A program made the position numbers and the translations under genes. 64,000 nucleotides of DNA from Candolleomyces eurysporus (lineage: Eukaryota; Basidiomycota; Agaricomycetes; Agaricales; Psathyrellaceae), in assembly GCA_027579435.1 (NCBI GenBank), contig JANBPK010000809.1, positions 248,001 to 312,000 on the forward strand. Direction: 5' to 3'. Positions within the stretch are counted from its first letter, which is position 1. Each line of letters starts with the position of its first letter. The notes beneath the pieces are model-generated. The model was not told the DNA's origin. It saw only the letters and a list, made by a program, of their open reading frames with translations, and searched no databases. Positions 1-11,666 of the stretch are shown here, piece after piece.

Positions 1-1662
1 GTGCATTACCACCGTTTTCAGTTGCGTTTCCTGGCTTACTGATGGAGTTCTGCATGCAGATCGCACCCGGTATTTCCTGAAGCTCTAGTATCGGATATCC
101 AGCTATTCTCTGAGTCGGAATATGCAAGGCAATACTTCTCGACTCACAGGAGTGGATTTATCTTCAAGAGGCGAATACCCGTCGAGCAGCTCATGACTTG
201 GCAAAAGGTAAAATCCATTTGTTCTTTTCTGATGTTATTTCTGAAGCGGTATTCCATCAGGCCCCTCTGACATCTCCACTCTTAATGTTGAACCGAGTGT
301 TGCACAAAAATGCCGTCAAGATTTTCAAGGTCATACAGCATATCATGGGTGACCGCGAGAAAGAGCGACCTGCTGTCGCCATCCGTTTGCAATCTGACAA
401 CAATTCCCTCAACAATTCATGGAACGGATCATCGACTTCACTGGTCAATGCACCGATACTGGAAGAACAGCGTTGGGTATTGAGCGAAGGGCTCTTGCAC
501 GGCGAACTTCGGGACGAAATATATTGCCAACTGATGAAACAGCTCACTGGCAACCCAAGCACGTATGTTATCTGCTTTGGGTCTCGCTGAAACTCCTTCT
601 AACTTGGCTTAAGAGAGAGCATATTCAAGGGCTGGCAGTTCCTCTGCGTCCTACTGCTTACGTTCCCTCCTTCGAAGGATTTCGAGACATATCTGGAAGC
701 ATTCATTCAAAAGCATACTACTCAACAACAAGGGAGAATCGATGTCATGGCGAAGTACTGTTTACGGCGACTATTTTCAATTTCTCGAAAAGGCCCCAGA
801 GGAAAGCCTCCTTCAATTTCTGAAATCGAAACCGCTGCTGTGAGTGGCTGCGAAGACAGATCTTTCAAGTTTCACGCGCTCACCCACTTCCTCGATTTTC
901 TAGGATGCTGCTTTCAACCCATCGACATTTGGTGAATCTCTCGACGCCATTATTAGACTGCAGGAGAGGAATTATCCTCATCAAAAGGTCCCCATCATAC
1001 TACCCTTCCTCGCCGACGGCATTCTAGCGCTTGGTGGGCCAAGGTCAGAGGGTATCTTCCGAGTTCCAGGAGATAACGACTCTGTATCGGACCTCAAGCT
1101 GCGCATCGATCGTGGATACTACACTTTAGAGTCCGTGGACGATCCTCACGTCCTCGCATCCCTGATGAAGCTCTGGCTTCGGGAGTTGTGCGACCCTCTG
1201 ATTCCCTCGGAAATGTACAACGAATGCATTACGGAGGCGAATAGTGCAGAAGCGTGCATTCAAATTGTCCACCGATTACCAACAATCAATCGCCGAGTTC
1301 TGCTGTTTGTGATCAGCTTCCTGCAGATATTCTTGGACGAGAAAACCCAGAGCATTACGAAGATGACTCCGGCCAATCTCGCTCTGGTTATGGCGCCAAA
1401 CCTTCTACGCTGCAATTCGGACTCCATGTCGGTTGTCTTTACTAACTCACAGTAAGTCTCCATTCTTTCTCTCGCGTCCTTGTGGCTCACCGGATGTCTC
1501 GCGACTAGATATGAACAAATATTTGTCTATCATCTATTGGTTCATCTTAAATGCGACGAAATAGACCCTCACTACAAACCGACACACGGCCTGGGTGCCT
1601 CAGCGGCGTCCAAACAGAATAAGGGTCGCTCTCGTCGACCTAACACCAGCGGTGGTACTTAA
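1..1662 (+). CDS. MyTH4-RhoGAP protein (ARHGAP39/Vilse-like), 5' partial
   Basis: Rho-family GTPase-activating protein whose 5' end lies outside the window. Exons were joined by eye: about 60-208, 296-561, 629-840, 905-1451 and 1509-1662. The first part holds a MyTH4 domain, with motifs such as LHGELRDEIYCQLMKQLTGN followed by SIFKGWQFLCVLLLTFPPSK. The RhoGAP domain follows, with the arginine-finger context SEGIFRVPG, then LMKLWLRELCDPLIP and MTPANLALVMAPNLLR. The C-terminus is a short basic tail. MyTH4 next to RhoGAP is the known arrangement of ARHGAP39/Vilse proteins, which act on Rac/Cdc42-type GTPases in actin and polarity control; that substrate is inferred from the family. An N lies three bases after the stop codon and is not coding. 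Confidence 0.85.
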
Positions 1663-1867
1663 TANCCCCCCCTTCACCACCTACCTTTACCATCTAGTCT
1701 TTGGAAATTTACGTCGTTGACATACCCTGGTCAAGACAATTGTACCTGCATTCCTGCTACCATTATATCCGTGTAATGTTCCGATTAGTTGCTTATATTT
1801 GTACGGTCTCTACGCTACTCGCTTGGACTAAATATCATACCCGTGGTTAGATTTTTTGGTAGTGCGT

Positions 1868-3084
1868 CTACCAGCCCGATTTTTGGTCACTCTCCTGATG
1901 CTCTGACCGACGAACCCCTCGTAACATATCTCTCCTCCTCCGACCATATTCACCGGCTTTGTTTTCCTTTGCCGCCATCAAGTCAACCAGCAGGTCAGAT
2001 ATACTTGACAGAGTTGTCATTGCAACTTCGTCGCCTTCTTCGGTGCGGTCTAACCACAGCTTGTCGTCCATGGCTTCACGGCAAGCCCTTTCTGCGGTGT
2101 TTTGTGTCTGACCATTTGCATCGACACTATTGAGTAGCATTTCTTCGAGCGCGTCCCGGATACCTTGCAAGTCTCGGAAAGAGTCCCAGAGAAGCGCGAT
2201 GAGCTCGTTGTATGTCGCTGTTGAGCATCCATATACGTATGACTGCGTTGACTGGTTCCGAACGGCCTTGAAGATGAAAAGGGCGAGGTGTGGATCATTG
2301 AACCTCTGGCGAAAGTTCCGCATAAGGTTTGGGATCAAGTGTTGGAAGAGACGAAGCTGCTGGGTAGTGGTAAGGGTCCCTTTGGTCAGTGCAGATGAAG
2401 AAGGGGACGAAGAGGCCTCGTTCGAATCGAGAATTGAGAAGACGTTTGTTTGAGTCCACTGCAATAACTCAATTTTCGTCGGGCAATCCTCAATGGTTTG
2501 CTTCAGCTCGTCTAGGACCAGTTGAATGTCACTGTCGTCCTGTCGAAGTCTTCGACGTTTTCCCTTGGCCTTGCTGGGTTCCGTGGCCTCGTACATGGAC
2601 TGGGCTTTGGCGAGCGCCTCCGGTGACTGTGACTGCTTGGCTTGAAACACCTCTTCCAATAGCTCTCGGATTATGTTCTTTTCGCTGTCCGTCATGGTTT
2701 GCCTCCTGACAGATGAAATATTCTGCCGCGACGGTCTTTCATTTGCGCTCTCGTGCTCGCGGAGAATGTGGTCCCAGGGAGACTCGAATGACGAGAATAT
2801 AGANCCCCCCATCTGCGCGTTCGGACGACCTAGAAAACAGTGAGATATAGTCAGAAGAGCGTCTTAGGGGCATGCGTACCATTCTCTCTGAGTTGAGAGC
2901 GTTCTTGAGCGACCACAATTCGCGGTCAAAGTTGTCGAGGGAAAATGACGTTTTGGAAGACTTGGCTTTGGAAGGGTAAAGCGTCCATTCTGCACTAGTT
3001 CCATGAGTCAATTGAAGAAGAAACCCCTGCGACGGTGTACTTACAGTCCCAGCAGTACTGTTGCAGTCGTCGTCGGCAGAACAT
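1868..3084 (-). CDS. Mtf2-like mitochondrial protein
   Basis: Three exons (3084-3045, 2994-2880, 2829-1868). The start was chosen because it gives an arginine-rich, mitochondrial-presequence-like N-terminus (MFCRRRLQQYCWD) and keeps frame across both introns. The C-terminal half matches the Mtf2-like pattern: CPTKIELLQW, then a FRQRFNDPHLALFIFKAV stretch, then YVYGCSTATYNELIALLW and FRDLQGIRDALEEML. Yeast Mtf2/Nam1 is a matrix protein that couples mitochondrial transcription to RNA processing and translation; that role is inferred. The N at 2804 sits beside six C. Deleting it is required to connect SSERADGG to SIFSSFESPW, so it is probably an artefact. The gene is convergent with the RhoGAP gene. 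Confidence 0.65.
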
Positions 3085-3272
3085 GGTTGTTGGTTAAACA
3101 CTAATATTTTGACCGTGCCAGCTAACGTCATAACTGAGGCTATCGGCAAATAGGGCTAAACTTCAACGCGTCTCAGCGGCTAAGTAAAGGAAAGAAACAT
3201 GTTTTTTGCCGTTGAAGTGATGAAGTGGGTACCATAGTATTGTATGCATAAATATCGACTACAATTGGGCAT

Positions 3273-5701
3273 CTACTCTCTAGCAGCGAGGGTGATCGTC
3301 AGCGGAAGATTTTCACCCTTCACTTGCTCGCCCTCCAATGTCGGCAACATGACCAAACAAGCCTCCCTTCGAAGTCTCTCGATGTCGGGGGTAAGTCCGA
3401 GCTCAAAGTTGTTGATAATTTCGACCGTGAGTGCCAAAACTTCGTAAAGGGCGAAGCGCCATCCAATGCATGTTCGAACGCCACCTGCGAAAGTAAGACT
3501 GCAGCGAGAGTCAGCTCAGTCAACTAAGCTCGCTATCGCCACCAGGGAGGCTTACAGATTTCCATAGACACCAAGCGTCGGGCCTTTCTTCTCCTTGTTG
3601 TCGAGCCAGCGTTCTGGCTTATACTCGTGGGCATCCTCCCCAAATATCTCCTTGTTCCTAGAGCATGTTGAGCACTTAATGAGGGGCGATCATCACCGGA
3701 GTTTCGTACCGATTATAAGCTGCGATGGAAAGAATAATCTTGGTCCCCTTCGCGATTGGGAGCTCGTTCATGACTTCACCATTTCTGCCAATGATGGGTT
3801 TAGAAAGTGGGATCACATCATCGCGTGCAGCTTGACGATAGTTCTGATAGAGTGCGGGATGATATCTCATAGATTCCTACAAACATTAACAGTTAGGAGG
3901 CCCGCGTCGGAATCGACTTCATCGGATACTTCACTTACTTTGATGACAGCATGAAGATAGGACATGTTATCCAGGTCAGATGCCGTGAAGTCGGACCCTC
4001 CACGCGCCCTGATAGCTCGCTCCGTATCCCGGATCTCTTTGCGAAGTCGTTGCTGAACCTCGGGATGTCGAGCAAGCTCCAAAAGAACCCAACAGAGAGT
4101 GGTTGCACTCGTCTCATGACCAGCCAAAAGGATAGTTCTACACGAATCTATAAGCCATATGATGTGCGAGAAGTTCAAATGACATACCTCATTTGCGCAT
4201 AGATCTCTTCTTCCGTCAATCTGGTTTCATTGTTCTCAGAAGCATTGGCCTTCACTATAAAGAGAACAAGGATGTTATAAATGTGATTAACGGAAGAAGC
4301 GTTGATGGAATGGAGAATACCTAGCAAGGACAGGATATCCTTATTTCCCTTACCCTGGAGGAGGGCCTCTGCTTTTGTCTCCACGAGTTCCTTGGCAACT
4401 GCGTTGGCTAGTTTGGCGGTGTGTCGTGCATGCACCAGACTCCTTCTCCGAGAGAAATGTGACATGAGTTGCAAATACCAGAGAGGCATGAACGTCTGCA
4501 TAAAGATCGCCGATGTCGGAGGAGAGCCAAGTGTATCAGACCTAGAAGCGAGTTTCAGGCTTGGAAAATGAAGACGTATATGATCACTTACATGAGACCG
4601 AAATACGCGTGCATGAATTCATTATCTGTGTTTTGGAGGGCTCCAAAATGGTAGTCGAAAGCAGCTAACACATTCTGTCAGATCTTTCGTCTGTTGCAGA
4701 ACATCCGATGTCACCTTCTCCAATTGAGTCCATGGTGGCCCGGGAGAGCCAACTAGCGACATTCAGAACTGCGGTTTGATCCCGAGAACTCGCAAGGATA
4801 TCCGTCCATTGTGCGGTAAGCTACCGAAATGAATATCTGTGGTGCTTGAGTGAGCGGGGCGTACGTACCTCTGCCGCGACACGGCGAAATATTGGAACAA
4901 AAGATTTGGATTCTGGAACTGCGAATAATTAGTATCACGGAGGTTTTACCGAAGTAGACCGTGCAAACCTCCGAATCCTGGTAGCATCACCTTTCGCTGG
5001 CGCTTGTGGATATCGCCTAGAATAATGGGGTTCGAATTTTGCAATACCTGACTCAGCTAGCTGAAGCTCACCATCAGCCCACAGTAGACCCCGACCCATG
5101 AGAACGCGTGAAATCTCGGTGCGCTCTGGCCACTTGGGGAACGCATATCCTGTAAGACTGTGTTAAGCGGAAGCGGTCGAGGATGCGGCGGGGAAGGTAC
5201 CTGAGGTGTGGATGATATACTGAAGTGCCTTCGGGTCGGATATCATCAGACGATGTTCCTGTAAACCCGCCATCATCAGCCTCAGCGCATGGGGGATGTA
5301 CTTTGACTTCTTACGCCAAAAAGACCATGAACCCTAACAACATCTCCATACAATTCTTGGTACTTGAAATCTGGAACACCGGCCTGGCTCTGGAAGATCT
5401 CGCAGAGGTTTCCTTGAGAGGGAAATAGCAATTAAGCCATGCTTTGAAAGCGAAGATATCGAAGGCGTACCGAGGACGAAGGAATCTGGCTTCGGTCCTG
5501 GTACATTTGCAAGGGAAAAACGGGTCTTCTGTCGATATACTTTGTAGCCTAGGTAGACGGCCGTAGACCCGAGCGCTGCCAGGAGGGACTGAACGACTAC
5601 ATCAGCGGCCTTTGATAGCTAGGGAACAATAGATTGGATATTACGTTGAGGAAAACGCCATGGTCAGCTCCGTAGTCGAACAACGTGGATAACACTGCCA
5701 T
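3273..5701 (-). CDS. Cytochrome P450 monooxygenase
   Basis: Microsomal P450 split by about a dozen short introns. The N-terminus carries a membrane anchor around LAALGSTAVYLGYKVY, followed by the proline hinge NVPGPKP. The I-helix oxygen-activation motif is LLAGHETSATT, the ExxR motif is ESMRYHP, the PERF-type motif is YKPERW, and the haem-binding loop FAGGVRTCIG (around 3490-3460) fits FxxGxRxCxG with its cysteine ligand. All catalytic landmarks are present, so an active NADPH-P450-reductase-dependent monooxygenase is likely. The substrate cannot be told from the sequence. The gene ends just inside an E-rich ARE* tail. A TATA palindrome lies about 155 bp upstream of the ATG. Confidence 0.9.
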
Positions 5702-6521
5702 AGTGTAGAGTACGACCACTGAGAAGGAATGAGTAATAGGGAGAAAGGAGTGGGGACGTTGACTATCGGCCGACAATGCTGGGAGATAGCCAAGTACTAA
5801 GAAAAGAGATAGACCGGCTGGGGAAGGTAAGTTTGGAGAGCGAGACGTGTGTTCGGTATATATACCAAAACGGCTTCACATGACTGCTTCGAAAGTAGAA
5901 GAGTGGTGGTGTGAGGCATGCCTTGCCCCTCAAGTATGGATTTATGTTGACAAGCAACGAGGAGACCTCTCCGCATCGAATTCTCGATGCGGCCCTCGGA
6001 CGAAGAGTGATGCTGGGACGAGATAGCTCGGGGAGGATACAACGGGCTGTCTGAAGTGTTTATCCAAGTGTGAAGATTCGTAGTACAGCCATACGAGCCA
6101 GATCTGACAAGATTGAAGTTCAAAAGTAGCCGTCCTTGATGGTCGGGTAAACGATTTAAGAGAGAGCCTCGCAAGGACCTTGCAGCAGGCAGAACACGTC
6201 GCAGGAATGAATGAAAGTTCCGAGTGCGGAGCTGTATCATTACAATCCAAGTCCAGCTGATAGGATGAGTTCGGGTGCTCTTCAGTAACCTCTGATATCA
6301 CAGGCCCCTGGCTATTTTGACCTTGAAGAGCTCAGGGTAGATTTGAACGAAAAGGAAGGCAGAGGTCGTTTGAGTGGATCAAGTCAAGCGTTCCGGCCCG
6401 GCCCGAACCGGTACAGGATCACGTGTATGCCGACAAACGCGTCCTCGGCCTTTATTGCCGCTCCTCCGAATCCCAGAGCGCATCTTGAGCAAAGCCACAA
6501 GCCAACTCTCAACAATTGGAC
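5702..6521. other. Intergenic region between the P450 and DMAC1-like genes
   Basis: Shared upstream region of two divergent genes. It contains the P450 core promoter described separately. A 147-codon open frame on the minus strand crosses that TATA element, shows no recognisable domain and has random-looking composition, so I do not call it a gene. Confidence 0.5.
5855..5866 (-). promoter_or_regulatory. TATA-type core promoter of the P450 gene
   Basis: Perfect palindrome GGTATATATACC about 155 bp upstream of the P450 start codon. The identical 12-mer occurs upstream of the BiP-like gene at 56525. The promoter role is inferred from position and sequence. Confidence 0.5.
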
Positions 6522-6835
6522 ATGAATAATTCACCCGGAAACAGTGAACTTGCACAACAAGAAGCTCCGAAAGACTGTCTTTCCTGCCGCATTATTGGGA
6601 CGACTACATTGGTCGGGGTGGGCGGCTATGCCCTCTGGGAGTCGCGCTCAGCCGCCTTGGGCACTACGTTGCNAAAAAAGAGCCCTTGGTGTCATCGGTC
6701 TAGGTAAGATATCCTTAATGAATGGACGACAGCAGCTAACGCCGTTCACACATGACAGCTCTCATAGCTGGTGGTGTAATTAGATGGAACAAGTGTGAGC
6801 TTTTGCTTCCTAAAACGTGGCTTCTTTCCAACTGA
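6522..6835 (+). CDS. Small two-helix mitochondrial membrane protein, DMAC1/DUF4536-like
   Basis: Short protein of about 75-85 residues. The first exon encodes CLSCRIIGTTTLVGVGGYAL; the second, after an intron ending at the CAG near 6760, continues LIAGGVIRWNK. The CxxC followed by a glycine-rich helix and a second hydrophobic helix resembles the DMAC1-like domain (complex I distal-arm assembly in animals). Function in fungi is inferred only. The N at 6673 precedes six A; deleting it gives LQKRALGVIG and keeps one frame into the second exon, so it looks artefactual. The exact C-terminus is uncertain: translation either reads through to the stop at 6833-6835, or a further intron after WNK gives an immediate stop. 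Confidence 0.55.
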
Positions 6836-6936
6836 CGTTTCACAAGAACTTATTTATCTACCTCCGTCTGTACTAAAGACATTCACGAAAAACAAACCCA
6901 AGTAGGAGATAAAGCTGGACTTGGATGTCTCCATGT

Positions 6937-8124
6937 TCACGTGTGCGTGAATTTGGCCTTCCTTTTCTCAGCAAAAGCAGACATTCCTTGAGGAAAGTTT
7001 CAGGGCGTGAGTGTACGTGAGTATTTTGACCTGCTTACCTTCTTTCTGGTCGTTGGTTGCAAAAAGCCCATGGAAAATTCTCCTTTCAAATCGCAAGCCC
7101 TCCGCCAATGTCAATTCATACGCTATTGAGTCCTGGTCAGCCCAACGCCATTTGGAAATATAGGATGACACGCACCGGCATTCACCACCTCTTTCCCTGC
7201 CTGGACTGCCACCTGACTCTTGCTAGCAATTTCAGTAGCCATAGCCACCGCGTCTTTCACAACCTGTCCTTCACCCTCCCCAACAACACGGCTAACCATC
7301 CCCCAGTTCTCTGCTTCCCTCGCAGAGATGGTTCGGCCCGTCAAGATCAGTTCCATGGCTCTTGACTTGCCAACGATCCCTGCAAGCCTCTGAGATCCTC
7401 CGCCGCCGGGAATAACGCCCAAGTTGATTTCGGGTTGTCCGAACTTGGCTGTCGGCGAGGCGAGAATGATGTCACACATAAGCGCGAGCTCACATCCTCC
7501 TCCGAGCTAACAGTTCATTAACGTATTCAGATACTGAGCAATGGTGTGAGAAGGAATAAAAGACATACTGCGAACCCGCTAACTGCTGCAATGACAGGCT
7601 TCCTGAGCCTAGCAATCTCACCCCAGTTCTCCAAGAACTTGTTCTTGTAGACATCGGCAACTATAGAACACGGACTTTAGCTGGTGCTCAGGTCTGATAA
7701 AGTAATTGGCATGCACGTACAAGTCTTGTCCTTCATTTCCTTAATATCCGCACCGGCTAAACAAAGACACCTGAGCTCTGTCCTAGATCCGTTTTGTGGT
7801 ACGACGAAAACGGACCTGCAAACGCCTTCTCGGATCCTGTCAACACCATTGCCCCAACAGTGTCATCCTGGTCGGCCTCGAACAGTGCCTGGTTGAGTTC
7901 CTTGAACAATGGGCTACTCAAAGCGTTGAGGGCTTTAGGCCTGTTGAGTTGAACGAGCACAACGTTTGGTTCCGGACGCGACACAATGATGTTCTCGTAT
8001 TGCTGAGGTCCTGATGACATGAACCTGAAGGCTGCTGTTGCTGGTCGACGCAAACCATGTCGAGTGAAAGCTGCTGGGGTGGATCTGAGAGAAAGAGAAA
8101 GAGTCCTGTGGATGCGCGCTGCCA
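6937..8124 (-). CDS. Enoyl-CoA hydratase, mitochondrial (ECHS1-like)
   Basis: Crotonase-fold hydratase of mitochondrial short-chain beta-oxidation. The chosen ATG gives a classic presequence ([20 protein letters not shown]); an in-frame extension upstream lacks that character. Conserved segments follow in order: [19 protein letters not shown], the oxyanion/CoA-binding region around [23 protein letters not shown] with its first catalytic Glu, and [20 protein letters not shown] with its second Glu. The C-terminus reads [20 protein letters not shown] and ends AEKRKA plus a short tail. Both catalytic glutamates are present, so it is probably active. Several short introns interrupt the gene. Confidence 0.9.
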
Positions 8125-8347
8125 TGTTGTGCAATATGGGTCGAGTTGAATGGGAGAGTCGTAGGTCAACGTTAGTCCGTGTTTCCCCCAGTGACATCGC
8201 GCTTATCGGCAATTCGGCACGCCCGGATCCCCGCTCCCCGCTTGGCAGCAGTTCATACTTGGGTACAGTCCACACGAACATCTACAAGATAAACGAAAAG
8301 AGTCTTTCAGAGATGATGTACAGGTAAATGTCTGCATATTTGAACTT

Positions 8348-8819
8348 TTAAGGTAATGGCGTAGCTGGAATGAAAGGAACAATGACAAGTCTTTCTGTAT
8401 CCCACTTAGTATGCCCTCACGTTAGCCTCCACCCTTCTCTGAAAAAGTAACACACACATACCACACCCGTCTTGTAGTAGATATCCGACTCGACCAATTC
8501 TCTCGCTTTTTCAATCGTTTCCGCCTCAATGACCATGGTGGAGCCTACGATTCTCAGCCTTGGGTCTTCCTCCGTTGGCTCAGAGCCGGGGTCCAGCAAG
8601 ATGCCTCCAAAACCTAAAGACCGGCGGATTTGCATTGGGGTGGAGGACTACTGTGCACAAGAATAGCTCACGGATTGTTTTGGAAGCTAGTAAAGGCTCC
8701 ATTGCCTTGAGATGATCAGGGCGAACAGAGTATCTTCGATCCAGTGCACCCTCTCCCTTTCCATCTGGTGCATAGACAAAGAATGTCTTGAGCTTAGGTG
8801 CGCTTGGGTTGGACGCCAT
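8348..8819 (-). CDS. YCII-domain protein, copy 1
   Basis: Small alpha/beta protein with a YCII domain: TFFVYAPDGKGEGALDRRYS, then SVRPDHL with the family's conserved His, then GGILLDPGSEPTEEDPRLRI, MVIEAETIEKARELVESDIY, and a last exon ending ERLVIVPFIPATPLP. The domain occurs in bacterial YciI and many fungal proteins and is thought to have hydrolase or stress-related roles; no substrate can be named. The start at MASNPSAP is the conservative choice. An in-frame ATG at 8894 would add a presequence-like segment, but two Ns (8841, 8856) lie there and make it undecidable. It is paralogous to the gene at 9693-10278. Confidence 0.75.
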
Positions 8820-8894
8820 GATGACGTTTGTCACGGGTTTNGGGGGGAGAACTAANTCGGTGGATGCAAATGGGGAGATAAGAATTGGAGCCAT

Positions 8895-9692
8895 TGTTAG
8901 CACCCCCGAAGAATCCTTTATATGTCCCAGAGAATCTACTGTTGCTGCGAAGTTAGAGCGCGTTGAAACATCGCAGGAATTCCGCTAAGCCAGTGCTTCA
9001 ATGTGTGCGATGCCGGACCAGAGCTGCTCCTCTGTCATTTAAGGGGTTTTCAACGCAAATCTTGTGATTGGCTCTGGTAACGACCTCTACAGGAATTTGG
9101 AAGGACTGTACAGTGTAGGTGACGTCATTTGGGTAGTTCAAGAGATATTGAATAACTCTCAGGCAAAGGCTCACATATGTTGCCTGAGTTCGGATCAGCA
9201 TGATTCCTGCAGAAACTGCAGCAAGACAATTCAGTATAATGGTATAGAGTTACGAAACGTACCAGTTGTGTCGGGGGCCGTCTAAGGTCCCATCCTTGAG
9301 AGATCTCAGATGTCCACCGCGGGCCGAGTACCTTCGATGCAGCCAACATAAATGGGGAAAGCACGAAGCTTTGGAGAGAAGCAGCGGGCCGGGACATGGC
9401 GGCTGCATAAATCAAGGGCTTCGAGGCCTGTCGGAGAAGGAGGCAGGGGTAAGGAAGGTTCGATTCTTCAAGAACCACCACTCCGCAGCGTCTCTACCCA
9501 ACCACATGACCGGCAAATATCCTCCAACTTTGAAGACATCTTTGGCCTTCTTTCATATTGATGCAATGAGGGTTACAAAACCGCCAGGAATGGGTGACCT
9601 TGGCAGATACGATACGGAAATAATCGTAGTTGCTCTGCCAGTCATGGTTGCCAAGCAGCGTAATCGTGCCAGTCACTCTGAGCAGTAAGTGC
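8895..9692. other. Spacer between the two YCII paralogues, no confident gene
   Basis: About 800 bp of intergenic DNA. Both strands have short open frames (140 and 118 codons) that overlap in antisense and lack recognisable domains or clean intron junctions. One minus-strand stretch near 9400 (MSRPAASLQSFVLSPFML) is mildly hydrophobic and could start a tiny gene, but I could not extend it through plausible splice sites. Confidence 0.4.
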
Positions 9693-10278
9693 TCATGGAA
9701 TAGGCGTGGCACTAGCGAATGGGAGTATGACAAGTTTCTCCGGATCCCACTGATGATACAGAATGTGAGGATGCCATCGCACAGTCAGATATGGTCAGAC
9801 CCACCACTCCGGATTTGAAGTACACATCTTCTTCAACGAGCCGCTTCACCCTTGCAGAAATGCAGAGTAATTAGCAAGTAGACTTTTCGAATTATCAAAT
9901 GTGGTCGTTGAGACTCACTCCTCCAACGACTCTGCCTGGAAGATAAAGGTCGAACCAACCAGCTTCTTGGGAGCATCTGGACTGGCGATGGATTCTGGGG
10001 TCATCAAGCCACCTGCAACACCTGATAGAAGAAGCTTTGGAGAGATCCTAACGCTTTGTTGGAATGGACGTACGAATGAGTCCCTGCCCGGTACGTTCCT
10101 TCGCTACGTCGAGATGCGCCGGTCTGACGGACATCCGCCGTTCAAACGTGCCCTCCTCTGTCTTGTCTGGTGCATAGACGAAGAAGAGCTGACGAGCGGA
10201 CTGTGCTTGAGAGGACATCCTCGCACGGAGTGGCTGGTAAAGAGCTGCCAGTGGGCGGGAGAAGGGAGATCGTAACAT
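9693..10278 (-). CDS. YCII-domain protein, copy 2, probably mitochondrial
   Basis: Paralogue of the gene at 8348. It reads MLRSPFSRPLAALYQPLRAR (arginine-rich, presequence-like), then QLFFVYAPDKTEEGTFERRM, SVRPAHL, LLLSGVAGGLMTPESI, STFIFQAESLEEVKRLVEED and a terminal exon EKLVILPFASATPIP. The last intron sits at the same place in both copies, directly before WD(T/P)EKL, which supports tandem duplication. The clear targeting sequence here, against an ambiguous one in copy 1, suggests the copies may work in different compartments. Function beyond the fold is unknown. Confidence 0.75.
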
Positions 10279-10441
10279 CGGAGCGCTTTATGTAATACGC
10301 TCCGAGGTATGAAGCAATATTGACCTGGCCACAGTCACACACGGGTGGCTCTTACTTACTGACCATCAATGTCAGAGTGGCCCGTACACTTATAACAGGT
10401 GTCTTTGGTCGTCGTCAGGTTCACCCCGCCCTTTCTTTTCC

Positions 10442-11450
10442 ATGCAGTCCCCTTCAGAAAGCAGCCTCAACGAGTACGATATCATACCCAAGGGCGGGCA
10501 GGAATCCAGCCAATACCATCCCGATTTCGCGAGCCCAGATGGTGATGTAGTTCTAGGATCCAAGGACTGCAAGGTTCTTTTCCGGACGCATTCTTACATC
10601 CTCAAGACGACATCTGGTTTCTTCAGGTCAATGTTTAGTCTCCCTGGGTGCGTCCAGTTAACCGTTCAGATAGCGCCCAAAGCTCATCATCCAACAAACT
10701 AATAGCGGATCTTCGTCGCCTAAACCGATGGAAGTCATCTACCTCAACGACGACGAGAAAACACTCGAGAACCTCCTTCGAATGGTGTCTGGCCTGCCCC
10801 TTTTGCCGCTAGACTCCTGCGAAATGGTGGATTCTGTGCTCCATGCCGCGGAGAACTACGAGATGCCCGGGGCGATGTCCATCGTTCGGCTTGCCATAAC
10901 AACACTGCCATTCACTGATTATTCCCTGCACATGTATGGCGTCTGCTGCAGATACGGCTGGGAACCAGAAGCGAAGCTGTTTGCATCCCGCACACTTCAT
11001 TACAACCTGTATGACGAGGCTCATCGTGAATCCCTGGAGAAAATGTCAACGTCTGCATTGTTGAACTTGTTGACCGTTCACAGGCAGCGTCGTGAATTGT
11101 ATGTCCCTATGTTCATCTCCGTTCCTGCCGCAGGCTCACATTGATTCCGTAGGTTGCGACAGCGCCTCGATGACCCACCGTTCGTTTCGGGCCAGCCAGC
11201 AGTATGTATTCAATGCACCGGCGTGATTGATTATCATACCTGGAGAGAACTAAAGTATAAGATTATCCTGGAAATGGACGCTCGCCCCCTTGGCGACACC
11301 ATTGCACAAGGTCTGTTAGAGTGGCCGGAGGCGAAAGCATGCTGGCGCGCTGGATGCCCAAATCTCAATTGCGGACGGCTTCTCTACGATAAAACGGAGA
11401 CCCTACGTGTCATACAGGAATGTATCGATAGGCTCCCGACGTCTGCTTAG
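10442..11450 (+). CDS. BTB/POZ domain protein
   Basis: Three exons with clean junctions: the first intron follows LPG (about 10647-10704), the second interrupts a Leu codon before LRQRLDDPPF. The N-terminal half is BTB-like: HPDFASPDGDVVLGSKDCK, then FRTHSYILKTTSGFFRSMF, then YLNDDEKTLENLLRMVSGLP and VLHAAENYEMPGAMSIVRLA. The C-terminal half contains paired cysteines (CIQCTG and CWRAGCPNLNCG), which could be a small metal-binding knuckle. This type is expanded in Agaricomycetes. Some BTB proteins are Cullin-3 adaptors; no partner can be inferred here. Confidence 0.8.
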
Positions 11451-11666
11451 TAGTGTTTTTTTTTTGGTTTATCTGTAGTCACTGTCCCAGCTTTTAAGCT
11501 AGCCGATAAAATCTAGGTGTTAAAGGGTCTTTACTTGCGGTCATATCAAGCCCCTGTTTCCAAGATATCACGTGCTCCTTTGTGCGTCGCGCCTGTGCTG
11601 CAAGTCTTGGAACCAATTATCACCACAGCGATCATTGTCCGTCAGCTCTCAGACTCACAAGTATAA

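Noticed and set aside
5797..6240. 147-codon minus-strand open frame between P450 and DMAC1-like genes
   Set aside because: No domain or compositional support, and it overlaps the likely P450 TATA element.
9400..9481. Possible tiny membrane protein start MSRPAASLQSFVLSPFML
   Set aside because: Could not be extended across any acceptable donor-acceptor pair.
9125..9688. Antisense-overlapping open frames (118 and 140 codons)
   Set aside because: No recognisable motif and no splice sites giving a longer protein; most likely chance.
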